Source of the DNA: Mycoplasmopsis gallinacea
Lineage (GTDB): Bacteria; Bacillota_I; Bacilli_A; Mycoplasmatales; Metamycoplasmataceae
Assembly: GCF_012220205.1 (NCBI RefSeq)
Contig: NZ_CP047225.1
Coordinates: forward strand, 1,054,001-1,118,000
DNA: 64,000 bases
Direction of reading: 5' to 3'
The notes beneath the pieces were generated by a model that saw nothing but the letters and a program-made list of their open reading frames with translations, was not told where the DNA came from and did no database searches. Positions 8,593 to 19,212 of this stretch are shown here, piece after piece. A program made the position numbers and the translations under genes. Position 1 is the stretch's first letter; the number at the start of each line of letters is the position of its first letter.

Positions 8593-9147
8593 ATGAACTT
8601 AGGTTTAGACAATACTGTAATATGAATTATTCTAGGGGTCTTTTTAGCCCTTTTAATTGGATTTTTCATTTATTCCTTTATTAAAGAAAAAATTCAAAGA
8701 AAGAAAATTAAAGAAGCTGCTGAGCTTTTAAAAAATGAAGGCGAAGTTTTTCATCGTGAAATTGTTATTAAAATAAATCAACTTATTAGATTAAACCAAG
8801 AACAACTTGATAATTTTGAAGTAAGTATTGGTAAATACAAAATGAGCGATATCACTTTAAGTGCACATAATATCTTAAAAAATTATGCTGCTAGTGATTC
8901 ATTTAAAACATACATCACAAATGAACCAAAATATAAAGATTTTTTAATTAATTATGTAGCTTTAAAAGACAACAAATCAAATCTTTGAGCAAACAAGCAA
9001 GCAAATGAAATTAAATATTTTGAAAAAGCTTTCAAAAACTTACCAGAACATTACGCTTTAGAAGTAAGAGAAATGGACAAAATCATTAGCGATATTAACA
9101 AGGAGTATGAAGATGAAATTTCTCAAAGAATTAAATCTACCAAATAA
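8593..9147 (+). CDS. N-terminally anchored membrane protein, unknown
   Basis: A 184-aa protein with one strong membrane helix at residues about 8-30 (VIWIILGVFLALLIGFFIYS), followed by a basic, helical cytoplasmic part. The layout recalls EzrA/DivIVA-like or LemA-like small anchors, but no family-level motif is seen. GAAAGGA precedes the ATG. The 3' end overlaps pgsA by 35 bp in another frame, implying translational coupling. Confidence 0.75.
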
Positions 9148-9820
9148 ATTAACTCTGCTTAGAATCGCTCTTTTTATCCCAATGATTTTTTTAATGATCG
9201 CAAACATTTACATCTTAAGAACATCAGATGGATTTTGATGGTCATATATGAAATATGTAGAAAATCATAACTTACCAACTACGTATTCATTAAATGGTTT
9301 ATACACAAAAATAGGCGCAATTGATATTGTTATTCTTCTTTTCTTTATTGGTGCAATGGTAACTGATTTTCTTGACGGATATTTTGCAAGAAAAAATAAC
9401 CAAGTAACAGAATTTGGAAAATTATGAGATCCACTTGCTGATAAAATCATTACAACTTTAACACTTATTTATTTTGCAGTAATGAATTACGTTCCTTTTT
9501 GAATAGTTTTAATTTTTGTAATTAGAGATTTAATCGTTGATGGTTCAAGAGTTACAATGGCTAAAAACAATATTGGTGTTGAAGCTTCGATTTGAGGTAA
9601 ATTAAAAACTTTAATTATGACTGCTGGAATTATTATTGTTTTCATTTACCAACTTGTTTTCTCATTTAATATTGAGAAAATTACATACTTTGATAAAAGT
9701 GCCCAAAGCTGAGCTCCTTTTGTAGTTTCAATTCCTTTATTAGTTGCTGCTGGTTTTAGTGTCTTTTCTGGATTTTTATACGTTAGAAAAATTTGACCTA
9801 TTATTAGAGAATCAAAATAA
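9113..9820 (+). CDS. pgsA: CDP-diacylglycerol-glycerol-3-phosphate 3-phosphatidyltransferase
   Basis: A 235-aa polytopic membrane protein with the full CDP-alcohol phosphotransferase signature DG..AR......G...D...D, read here as DFLDGYFARKN followed by FGKLWDPLADK. It makes phosphatidylglycerol phosphate from CDP-diacylglycerol, a key step in mollicute membrane lipid synthesis. The N-terminus LPNKLTLLRI is typical of PgsA. A roughly 30-residue insert (about 45-75) lengthens the first loop. AAGGAG lies 8 bases before the ATG at 9113. Confidence 0.92.
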
Positions 9821-9825
9821 TTTTT

Positions 9826-10098
9826 ATGAAACATAACCAAAACAAAAATTTTGATTTTGTTGATCAAGATACACTAGGCAAAACAATGTCAATAGACATT
9901 GAAACAATTGAAAAACAACCTTTAAAATATAAGCAAAAATTAGCTGAAGAAATTATTGAAGAGAATAAATTCACACCAGAACAAAAAGCTAAATACTTTC
10001 GTTCTAAAGTTGTGTATGTCTTTGCTATTTTAAGCATTTTACTTATCATTTCAATTCTTTCATTTTTAATTTACTTGATAGTGATGAAAATAATTTAA
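9826..10098 (+). CDS. Small membrane protein after pgsA
   Basis: A 90-aa protein with a polar N-terminal two-thirds and a single C-terminal membrane helix (VYVFAILSILLIISILSFLIYLI), a tail-anchored layout. It starts 5 bp after pgsA and is followed at once by a terminator, so it ends the cdaA-mgtE-pgsA transcript. The family is not recognised. Confidence 0.7.
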   Translation: MKHNQNKNFDFVDQDTLGKTMSIDIETIEKQPLKYKQKLAEEIIEENKFTPEQKAKYFRSKVVYVFAILSILLIISILSFLIYLIVMKII

Positions 10099-10104
10099 TG
10101 AAGT

Positions 10105-10133
10105 CCTTTCCTACTTTGTAGGAAAGGTTTTTT
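10105..10133 (+). terminator. Terminator of the cdaA-pgsA gene run
   Basis: A perfect 10-bp stem CCTTTCCTAC/GTAGGAAAGG with a TTT loop is followed by TTTTTTATT. Confidence 0.9.
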
Positions 10134-10347
10134 ATTATTTTTGCATCTATATACACTCATTTTGAGTAAGCAATCATCATCACTTTAGATTCATTGTATA
10201 AAAATTGTTATTTATCTAAGTTAAAATGGTAATTATTTTTATAAATAAAAATTCAATTAAGATTTAGATAAAATTAAATTAAGATATTTTATTTATGTAT
10301 TTTTTGCAGTTTCATAAGAAAATTACTTATGATAATGGAGGTGTGCA

Positions 10348-10908
10348 ATGCTTGGTATTGAATTTATTTTTTACCCATCTTCTAAACACAAATATGTTAA
10401 TGCGTTATTTTTAGGACTAATTTCTTCTTTTGTTTTTTCTACATTCTTTTTAATGGTCGTATTTGCTTATACTTGAACAGATAATGATTCTAAAATATTT
10501 TCAAAAGTTTTCAATACTGTTTGCGTGTTTGTCTCGTTTCTATCTTTTATTTTATCCAGTTTATTCCATTATAGTTATCGAAGAAAATATAAAAATGATG
10601 AAATCGACAACACAAACCAATATAAAAACAAATTATTTTTAATAATATTTTCTGTTTTTATTTTAATTTTGGTATTAATTTTATCCTATGTTATGTTTTG
10701 GATATTCAATCTTAATTTTAAAGTCATTAAATGAAAAATTTCTTCTTCAGTTTATAGTTTAATTCAAATTCCTATCATTTTTTGCCTATGCTTTTTTCCT
10801 TCAATTTACCTTACTACAATATTTTATTTTGTTGTATATTTAATTAATATAAGAAGAGCTTATAAAAATAAAAGAATTTTAAACACTTTACCTTTTAGAA
10901 AAGAATAA
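10348..10908 (+). CDS. Multi-pass membrane protein, unknown
   Basis: A 186-aa protein with about four hydrophobic segments (residues about 20-45, 58-74, 95-118 and 135-165) and basic loops. GGAGG is 9 bases before the ATG. It stands alone between two terminators. The unusual use of TTT/ATT-rich codons and of TGG once beside TGA hints at a different history, but nothing further can be said. Confidence 0.65.
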
Positions 10909-10938
10909 TTATCATTTAATATCTAATTAACTTTATAT

Positions 10939-10976
10939 AAAAACACCTTTCCTCAATAATTAGGAATGGTGTTTTT
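10939..10976. terminator. Bidirectional terminator between convergent genes
   Basis: AAAAACACCTTTCCT pairs with AGGAATGGTGTTTTT (one mismatch), with A- and T-runs at the two ends, so it can serve both flanking genes. Confidence 0.85.
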
Positions 10977-11568
10977 ATATAAGTTTATCAATCAAAGAAG
11001 TGATTAACTCTTTTTCTTCTTTATCCACAAATTTAGGCATTTTTGAATTATCAAAATCTAAACCTTGCTTAAATAAATTAAAGTTTGTATTTAAATTAAA
11101 GTAATTACTTAAAATTCATTTTAAATGCTCTATTTTGTCATAACTAAGAATCTCTTTTAAAGTTTGTTCGTGCACTAATTCAGGTAACATAAATCCAAAT
11201 CCAGCATCAATAATTTCAAAATTAAGATCAATATAAGGTGAGTTGTCATTGACATTAAAATAACCGTATTTCTTGCTATGCTCTAAAATGTTTACCACTT
11301 TGAAAAAACGATTATATTTGTGACCTAAAGGTGTAAGTTCACCTTTAGAGTTATATAAAAGTGGACTATTGCTATTTTCATTTACAATCAATTCGTAATT
11401 ATTTGTGATTTGTGAAATGGTTGACAGATTTTTTTCTGATAGAGTTTTGCTAAATAGGTTTTGATACCCAAATTGGTAATAAAAGTTAATAATAAATGGT
11501 TCTTTAAAATATTTAAAATGCTTAATTACAAACTTTTTAATAACTTCGAATTCTTTTTGTTCAATCAT
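10975..11568 (-). CDS. Hypothetical 197-aa protein
   Basis: A soluble-looking protein (MIEQKEFEVIKKFVIKHFKY...) without membrane segments. UGA-Trp at residue 151 joins what would otherwise be two fragments. GGAGAAAT sits just before the ATG. No motif is recognised. It is divergently unrelated to its neighbours, with its own terminator downstream (10939-10976). Confidence 0.65.
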
Positions 11569-11645
11569 TTAATTTCTCCTATTTATATTTTAATAAATTT
11601 ACCTTAAAAATAAAATGCAGAAACTTAATTCTACATTTTCAATAA

Positions 11646-12482
11646 TTATTTTAATGTAAGTTTTGGCATTGCAATTAAAGCAATAGCTTCAGGACCTGTG
11701 TGGATTGCAATTGTCATTGGTGTTTTTTGAACAGTGTCAAGCTTAATGTCATTTTCTTGAACTACTTTATTGACTGTGTCATTATTTTTTTGATCAATTC
11801 CGCAAATAAGTGAAATGTCAAAAGAATCCTTAATTTTTACTAATTTTTCAATGATTTTTTGGAGCGCACCTGCGAATGTTCTTTTAAGAGCTACCGGTGA
11901 TACGCTACCATTTTCTTTGTATTCAAGAACTGGAATCATTGCAATTTTAGTCATAAGAAATTTTTTAACACCTGTTAAACGCCCACCTTTAATCATGTAA
12001 TTTAAATTAGTTGGGACAAGAAAAGTTAATGATTCGTGATTAATTTGGTTCATTTCACTAAGTAATTGATCAATATTTTGGTTCTTTTTGAAATGTTCAA
12101 GTGCAAAATTTGCAACTTTTGTAATTTGACTTCCAACTAAATGGTTATCAAAAATGTGAACATTTTTAAAGTTTTGAGCAATGGTTTTAGCATATCTTGA
12201 AGCTGAAGAAAGATTTTCGTTAATTCCAAGGTAAATTACCTCATCAAATTTTTCTGCAGCTTCTGTAATTGAAGTTTCAATTCGATCAAGTCTTGGAAGT
12301 GAAGTTAAAAAAGTATTAGCTGTAAGTAATTTTTCTAAAAGATTTTCAGTTGAATCAACACCATCTTCATAAACTTTTCCATTAATTTCAATTTGTAAAG
12401 GTAAGAAATAAAAACCTTGTTCTTGTGCTTCTTTTTGTGTAATTCCACTAAAAGAGTCAATTATTATACCTAATGTTTTCAT
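11646..12482 (-). CDS. DegV-family fatty-acid-binding protein
   Basis: A 278-aa protein with the DegV layout: N-terminal LGIIIDSFSGIT (cf. the IVTDS start), SLPRLDRIE (cf. TSQPS), YLGINENLSSASRYAKT (cf. ISSxLSGTYQSA) and C-terminal HTGPEAIALIAMP (the HxGPGxxG region). DegV proteins bind fatty acids and, as FakB in Gram-positives, hand them to a kinase for phosphorylation. That fits a mollicute scavenging host lipids. No FakA gene lies in this window. Confidence 0.88.
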   Translation of the reverse strand: MKTLGIIIDSFSGITQKEAQEQGFYFLPLQIEINGKVYEDGVDSTENLLEKLLTANTFLTSLPRLDRIETSITEAAEKFDEVIYLGINENLSSASRYAKTIAQNFKNVHIFDNHLVGSQITKVANFALEHFKKNQNIDQLLSEMNQINHESLTFLVPTNLNYMIKGGRLTGVKKFLMTKIAMIPVLEYKENGSVSPVALKRTFAGALQKIIEKLVKIKDSFDISLICGIDQKNNDTVNKVVQENDIKLDTVQKTPMTIAIHTGPEAIALIAMPKLTLK

Positions 12483-12639
12483 AAATCATATTATATAGAT
12501 AATTTTGAATTTGTTAATGTTATGAAGATAAAAATATTTTCTGTCATTTGTGCTGGAAAATTAACACTTTAACTGTTCATTATATACAAAAGCAAATCAA
12601 CAGGTGGCAAATATGGTAAAATTTTAATATATATTTTAA

Positions 12640-12665
12640 GGCTATAAGTTATTTAAATTTATAGC
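12640..12665 (+). other. Small hairpin in leader of the glycosyltransferase gene
   Basis: GCTATAA and TTATAGC-type arms flank an AT-rich loop 31 bases before the ATG of the next gene, without a T-run. It may be a leader structure. The preceding 150 bp holds AT-rich promoter-like sequence and nothing else recognisable. Confidence 0.3.
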
Positions 12666-12695
12666 GAATTTATTTTTTAACTTAAAAGGAGCAAA

Positions 12696-13709
12696 ATGAC
12701 CATTTCGTTAATCTCGCTTGATAATACAAACGAAAAAACAGTTGATACATTTTTAAAATCATTGCAGAGCCAAGATAACCAAGATTTTGAAGTAATTATC
12801 TGCTTAAATAAAAAAACTGAAGCTAAAAAAATCTTTAAGGTAATCCAGAGGTACAAAAGCTTTTTTGGAACAAGACTTGTGGTAATTTACAATTCAAAAA
12901 TTAACAACTTCCAACATAATTTAATTAGCGCTTTCCGTGTTATTAAAGGTGATTATTTCACTGTTTTAAATTCCACAACTAACTTAAAAAGATACCACAT
13001 AAGCACCTTAATTAAAGAAGTTAAAGAACAATCAGCTGATGTTATTGAATTCAAACCAAGAATCATTGGTTCAATTAAATGAAAACCAGCCAAAAGACTT
13101 GAAGCAGAGAAAGAGATGAAAATTGCTAATAACCAGCAAATTCTTGCCTATACATTCCCAATGATATTTAACAAAGTGTTTAAAACAAACCTTGCTAAAA
13201 AATTAATGAAGTACAAAGTTGAAAATAAAAATGATACTAAGTTCTGTCTTGAAGTTATGTATATGTTAATGTTTGAAGCTAAAAAATACATTTATTTAGA
13301 TTATCGTATCTTTAAGGAAAACTTAGGTTCTGATGTATGACTTGTGTCAAATCACTTTTTAAGAACCTTCAACCTTTTAATTTCATATCTTAAAAATAGC
13401 AACATTAAATTAACTCAAGAATTAACATATGCTAAGTATTACTTTTTAAAACTGATTCTTTCAGGAATTTTATCAGGAACAACTTTTGCCTATAAAAATA
13501 TTTGATCAGAGAAAAATGAAATCTCTGAAAAAAGAAGTCAACTTTTAATTGATAAGCACTTTAAGTTGATCCAGGAACTTGAATCAAATAATGAATTCCA
13601 GGTTTTTACAGCTTCAAATTTATATATGAACGTTGTTAATAACGAAGTTAAAGCACTTAAAAACAATTGAAAAAATAAACAAAGCAAAATATTAAGTTCA
13701 TTAGAATAA
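12696..13709 (+). CDS. Glycosyltransferase family 2-like protein
   Basis: A 337-aa protein. The N-terminal 110 residues resemble a GT-A fold of family 2: ISLISLDNTNEKTVDTFLKS, then FEVIICLNKK, then IKGDYFTVLNSTTNL where a DxD would be expected. The DxD itself is not clear (VLNSTTN), so the metal site may be lost or shifted. The C-terminal 200 residues are helical and unassigned. Several UGA-Trp codons occur. AAAGGAGC precedes the ATG. It is followed 8 bp later by an RDD-type membrane protein. A role in glycolipid or polysaccharide synthesis is inferred, not shown. Confidence 0.65.
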
Positions 13710-13717
13710 GAAATAAT

Positions 13718-14371
13718 ATGTACGAAAACGCTCCTTTTTGAAAAAGATTTTTATCTAACTTTTTAGATTTCGTGATTGTTTTTTCTTTTTCTGCGCTAAT
13801 TGTCTTTTTTGCAACTAGCTCAGACAAAGAAAATTTCACACCAAATTTTTATAATATTAAGCTACCAATTTTATTAATTATTTTACTTATTAGTGCTTAT
13901 TATTTACTAACACCAATAATCACTAAAGGAAAAACATTAATGATGCTTGTTTTTCGCATCAAAATAATCGATAACTCTAATAAAAAATTTAAAGTTCTAT
14001 CATTTTTAAAACGTAACATCGTTGGTTGTTATATTTGAATTTTGATCTTCTTGATTAGCGTTATCTTTTTTAGTCCTCTCCAATTATCAGAAATGGGAAA
14101 TATTAAAGAAAATGATAACACTTTAAGCATCCTTAATGTTTTCAAAAATGTAATTGGATACTTTATCTCAATTTGATTTGTGATTATGGCAGTGAATTAC
14201 ATCATTATTATTAAAAATTCAAAGCGAAATGGGGTTAGTGAAGTTATAAGTGGAACTAGGGTTGTTAATTGAAAAATAGTGCAAGAGAGCAAAAAAATTC
14301 AAGATATTCCAATTTATCCATTTTATAAAAAATACCGCAACATTGTTTATTATCAAGTTGATAAATTTTAG
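13718..14371 (+). CDS. RDD-family membrane protein
   Basis: A 217-aa protein with four predicted membrane helices. The N-terminus WKRFLSNFLDFVIV carries the Arg...Asp pattern of RDD proteins, and TPIITKGKTLMMLVFRIKII matches the second RDD block (T.GKT.G....I+++). The role of RDD proteins is mostly unknown; some act in ion antiport. It sits 30 bp before the pcrA start and is probably co-transcribed with it. Confidence 0.72.
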
Positions 14372-14401
14372 CTACAAGCTATCAAAAAGAAAGGGAAATA
14401 T

Positions 14402-16588
14402 ATGATTACCAAAAAAATTGATTTGTTATCAGATTTAAATGAATCACAAAAAGAAGCTGTGGTGTATTTTGATACAAATTTAAGGATCATCGCAGGTGCT
14501 GGAAGTGGTAAAACAAAAGTATTAACAAGAAAAGTTTCTTATCTTGTTAATGATCTTGGAATTAGTCCAAATAAAATTCTTGCTGTTACTTTCACTAACA
14601 AAGCAAGCAATGAAATGAGTGATAGAATCAACAAATATATCCAAGATACTTCAAGTGGAAAAGTGCATATTTTTACTTTCCACTCATTTTGTTCTTGAGT
14701 TTTAAGAAGCCATATTGATAAAATTGGTTATAAAAAAAACTTCTTAATTATTGATGAACTTGACAAAAAACAAATTCTTGCTGATATTTATAAAAGATTA
14801 GATGTTTCAACTAATGAAATTAGCTACAAAAATATGATTCAATACATTACTTGAGCTAAAAATAATCACTACAATATGAAAGAAATGCAAGAAAACCTTA
14901 ATGATACTGATTCAGATCTTATTCCTAAAATTTACCAAGAATACCTTAATGAACTTGCAACTAAAGGGTCTTTAGATTTTGACGATTTAATTATCAACAC
15001 TAACATTCTTTTTGATGTAAGGCCAGATGTAGCTAAAGAATATCAAAAATACTTTTCATATATTTTAATTGATGAGTTTCAAGATACTTCACAAATTCAA
15101 TACGACATTATCCGCAAAATTGTTGGTTCAAATACTCACTTAACAATTGTTGGGGATCCAGACCAAACCATTTACAACTGAAGAGGGGCTGATGTTAATT
15201 TAATTTTAAATTTCGACAAAGAGTTTCCTGATGCTAAAACAATCGTGCTTGATACCAACTACCGTTCTACTAAAGTTATTTTAAGAGCTGCTAATAAATT
15301 AATTAAAAACAATAAAAACCGGTTTAATAAAGATTTAGTAACTAACAATGAAGAAGGTGTTGAAATTGAGTTTTACCACGGATTTAACGTTGAAGCTGAA
15401 GCTAGATGAGTAGTTCAAAAAATTAACGAACTTAAAAAACAAAAAACTCAACTTAAAAATATCGCTATTTTATACCGTGCTAATTACTACTCACGCCCTT
15501 TTGAGGAAGCTTTAATTAATGAAAATATTAATCACAAAATTTTTAATGGAACTAAGTTCTTCCAAAGATCAGAAATTAAAGATGCTATTGCTTTTTTAAG
15601 AGTAATGTTTGATGGTAATGAAGTAGCGCTTGAAAGAATTATTAATGTACCAAATCGTGGAATTGGTGAAAAATATCTTGCTAAAATTAAAGAATTTGCA
15701 AAATCTAAAGGTATTTCTTTAATGACCGCAATTTATAAACATATTAAAGAACTTCCAGTTCCTAAAACTTTAATTGCTAAGTCAATTTTCCCATTTGTCC
15801 AAGAGATTTTAAAATACAAAAAAGCTTTAGAAACTAACAAAATTAGTGTTACATTAAACACTTTCTTAGAAAGTATTAACTATTTCAAATACATCGAAAA
15901 TAACAAAAACCTTCGTGGATCAGCTGTTGATAACGTTAGAGAGTTGATTAACTCAATTGATAACTGAGAGAAAAATAACAAAGGTAAGGGAGTTCAAGAA
16001 TACCTTAATATGGTGTCTCTTTTATCAGTTACTGATGATAGTGATAGCATAAATAATTATGTTTCACTTATGACAATTCACGCTTCTAAAGGTCTTGAAT
16101 TTGACAATGTCTTTTTAGTAGGGCTTACTGAAGGAATTTTTCCAACTTCAAAATCCATCATTCACGAAGAAGGTCTTAGTGAATTTAGCCCGCTTAATAA
16201 CGCTGAAGATGATCTAATTGAAGAAGAAAGAAGATTAGCTTATGTTGCTGTTACAAGAGCTAAAAAACAACTTTTCATTAGTGATAGTAGAGGAAAATTA
16301 ATCACTACAAACGAAGACAAAAAACCTTCTCGCTTCATTGAAGAAATGGGTATTGATATTAACAAAACCATTTTATATACAGATTTTAAAAACAAAGATG
16401 ATGATAGTTCATCAAAAACAGTTCAAAATAGCAAAATTATTAAAGGAGACATCATTAGCCATATCGCATTTGGTGAAGGTGAAGTTCTTGAAGTAATTGG
16501 ACAAGATATAGTCGTTTTATTTATTAAAGACGGAAAGGAAAGAACACTTAATAAGGAACACCCTTCAATTAAAGTGATCTCAAACTAA
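14402..16588 (+). CDS. pcrA: UvrD/PcrA-type superfamily 1 DNA helicase
   Basis: A 728-aa 3'-5' helicase. Visible motifs are the Q-motif NESQKEAV, Walker A AGAGSGKT (about residue 33), Ia AVTFTNKAS, Walker B with DEFQDT, III VGDPDQTIYNWRGA, IV LDTNYRST, V MTIHASKGLEFDNVF and VI EEERRLAYVAVTRAKK. The C-terminal 60 residues, with GEGEVLEVIGQDIVVLF, match the Tudor-like RNA-polymerase-binding end of PcrA. It acts in repair and in clearing replication/transcription conflicts. Seven or so UGA-Trp codons interrupt it in the standard code. Its stop overlaps the next gene. Confidence 0.95.
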
Positions 16589-18186
16589 TGCTTTTAATTA
16601 TTTTGCTTTCGATTTTCGCATTCTTAATAATGGTATCTATTTTCATAGCTACCTTATTTTTCTTTTACTTGCGTTCTTCATCTGGGATTATTCTTTTTAA
16701 AATCGACAACATCAACAAAAGGGTATTAAGATTAAGTGCTAAGTACCATTTCTTCTCAATTATTTTTGATAGCAAGAAAACTAAATTCAACCAATATTCA
16801 TACATTGAACTTAGTGAAGTTTACAAATTCTTTGATAAAAAAACTAGGGATATCATTAGCGGATACATCGATAATCCAAAGGATCAAAAAGAGCTTGCAA
16901 TCGAATTTAATAACAATTTTTACAATAGCAAAAATTTAACTTTATTTGAACGAATTGTTATTAGACTTGATACAACATTAAAAAAACATGAACCTTACTT
17001 TTTAACCATTAATAATGTGGGCAATGGAAATTACATTTGTTCAATTAAATGAAACCGTAAAAAAGTTTTTGACAATCGAATTGTTCTCCCTTATTTTAAA
17101 AATAACCTGCAACTTAAAACCAATTCCGAAAGTAATTACGTGCTTGCCTTTGCACTGAAGCCTTATTATTTCATTAATCAAATTGCTGCTGAAGATATTT
17201 CAAGTATCTACAACATGCTTGCCATAAACGAGAAAAAACACAAGTTTTTTTATAACCGTGATTCTTTATTTGTGGTGATACCTAAAAAAAGAAAAAGCAA
17301 AGGCTACTACACACATTTTTCAAACATTATTGCCCAAATTAACAAATCATTTGTCTCTTCTAAATTATTTATTGCAGCCACTATTTTTGAATACGGAAAA
17401 ATCTCGGCAAACCAAGATTTAAACAACATTTCCAACTTAATTAATTACTCTATTTTCAACATTTTAAATGACCGTAGCAATTATGAAAACTACATCAATA
17501 TGGATAAAAATTTCATCGAAAGCGATCAATATAAAAATTTCCTTGATTCATATGTAACTTACATTCGCAAAAATACTTCAAATGAATTTGGGATTGTTGT
17601 TGAAAATGTTGTCAATTACAACTCACAAAATGCTTCGGATATTCAAATTGCTAAAATCATTACTAATGATTTTGATCCCAGTTTAGAAAAATTCTTTAAA
17701 AACATTCCTTACTTAAATTTTCGTTTCGAATTAGCTTGATATACTTATATCCAAAACAAATTACCAAATGTTTCTAAAAAAACACTTTTTAAAGTATCTC
17801 AAGAAGTGTTTATTCACGATCAATTTACGCACAATGAAAAATCACCTTCATGTCTCGTGTATGCTTACGATTCAGTATTTAACTATGATCAATTAAAAAC
17901 AATTATTGCTGAAAATTTAGAACATAAAATCCCAACTTCAATTTATGTTAATAATATTGATAAACCAATTTTGAATTTAATTGACAATCTTAAAATTCAA
18001 TTAATTGTTATTGGTGGTCAAATTGCAAGTAAGATTGATAAAACAGATATTTTATTTGATTGCATCAATATTACCTTAAAAGCTAAAAAGAACAACACTA
18101 AAACAATTTACGAAAACTTACCTAAAAATTTAGATAGTTTTATTGTTAAAAAAGCTGATATTTTAGGCACTTATTCAACCAAATAA
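16588..18186 (+). CDS. Conserved-looking 532-aa membrane-anchored protein
   Basis: It begins with one strong membrane helix (residues about 2-28, LLIILLSIFAFLIMVSIFIA), and the remaining 500 residues are probably cytoplasmic. The start overlaps the pcrA stop by one base (TAATG), so it is translationally coupled to the helicase. The C-terminal third has alternating strands and helices (LVYAYDSVFNYDQLKTIIAE, then IQLIVIGGQIASKI) suggestive of a TIM-barrel or EAL-like fold. The EAL residues are absent and I would not assign that family. Confidence 0.65.
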
Positions 18187-18294
18187 ATTTGTGCAAAAAT
18201 TCCACAATTTTTTTAAATTTAAAGTTGAATTAAGATTTTAAAAATTAAATTTTAATAAAATTTAATAACTATAAACTCATTAGGGAGGCAAAAA

Positions 18295-19158
18295 ATGGAA
18301 TTCTTTAAAAAATTATTTTGTAGAAAAAACAAAGTAGAAGTTCCAGCTAACGTAAGAAAATTAATCGATGCTCTTGGTGGAATCAACAACGTTTTAGCAT
18401 ACAACAACTGTGTTTCTCGTTTAAGATATGATGTTAAAGATATGTCATTAATTAACAAAGATGAACTTATTAACCTTGGGTTCAAATACGTAATTTATTT
18501 CGAAGGTCAAAACCACGTTCAAATCGTTTACGGTGTAGGTGTTGAAGAATTTAACAAATTAGTTAAAGATTCAGTGCCAACATTAAAAGCTGAATACGAA
18601 AAAGAAATGAAAAAAAACAGACATCAAAAAATTGCACAAGTAGTAGAACAATCTAAAAAAGAGGAAGAAGAAGCAGAAATTCCTAACCTTAGAAGAGTTA
18701 AAGCTCCTACAAGTGGAAGAGTAATTACTCTTAAAGAATTAAACGATGGTGTATTTTCAGAAGGAATGGTTGGTGAAGGTGCTGCAATCATTATGGAAGG
18801 TGAAGATGTTAATGGATTTATAAACATCGTTGCTCCTTTTGATGGAACAATCACAATGCTTCCAGCTAACAAAAACCAATTCATTTTAAAAGGTGACTTT
18901 GGTGCTGAAATCGTTGTATTAATTGGTTTAGATAGCTATAAACTTAACGGAATTGGTTTTAAAGATGCTTTACCATTAAACTCAAAAGTTTTAGCTGGTG
19001 AAAAAATTATGTCAGTTAACTTAAGAAAAATGAAAGAAGAAAATCTTGATACTCATTTAGTTATTGCTGCAACAGGTGATTCACAATACAAAAAACTTAA
19101 AGATTTAAGACCAGAAGCTTCAATTTCTCACACATTCATGAAACTTGAAAAAATCTAA
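18295..19158 (+). CDS. PTS glucose-type IIB-IIA protein with inactive IIA site
   Basis: A 287-aa soluble protein. Residues 15-95 are a glucose-type IIB domain with its phospho-Cys in NNCVSRLR (Cys39). Residues 135-280 are a glucose-type IIA domain aligned through VAPFDGTI, GAEIVVLIGLDSYKLNGIGF and LVIAAT. In active IIA proteins two histidines line the site (His75 and His90 of E. coli Crr). By alignment these are Asn194 and Leu209 here. IIA therefore should not carry phosphate from HPr, while IIB could still be modified. No IIC domain or gene is nearby. GGAGG precedes the ATG. A regulatory or scaffold role is plausible. Confidence 0.85.
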   Translation: MEFFKKLFCRKNKVEVPANVRKLIDALGGINNVLAYNNCVSRLRYDVKDMSLINKDELINLGFKYVIYFEGQNHVQIVYGVGVEEFNKLVKDSVPTLKAEYEKEMKKNRHQKIAQVVEQSKKEEEEAEIPNLRRVKAPTSGRVITLKELNDGVFSEGMVGEGAAIIMEGEDVNGFINIVAPFDGTITMLPANKNQFILKGDFGAEIVVLIGLDSYKLNGIGFKDALPLNSKVLAGEKIMSVNLRKMKEENLDTHLVIAATGDSQYKKLKDLRPEASISHTFMKLEKI

Positions 19159-19171
19159 TAAGTAAAAAATC

Positions 19172-19199
19172 AAACTTGCCCTTTCTAGGCAAGTTTTTC
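19172..19199. terminator. Terminator between IIB-IIA gene and coiled-coil gene
   Basis: AAACTTGCC/GGCAAGTTT stem with a 7-nt loop and following TTTCT; it sits between convergent genes. Confidence 0.85.
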
Positions 19200-19212
19200 T
19201 TATTTTTAAGCG

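Noticed and set aside
14402-16588. Apparent fragmentation of pcrA, recA, aspS, gltX and others into short ORFs
   Set aside because: All breaks are TGA codons at Trp positions of conserved proteins; the genetic code explains them, not mutation.
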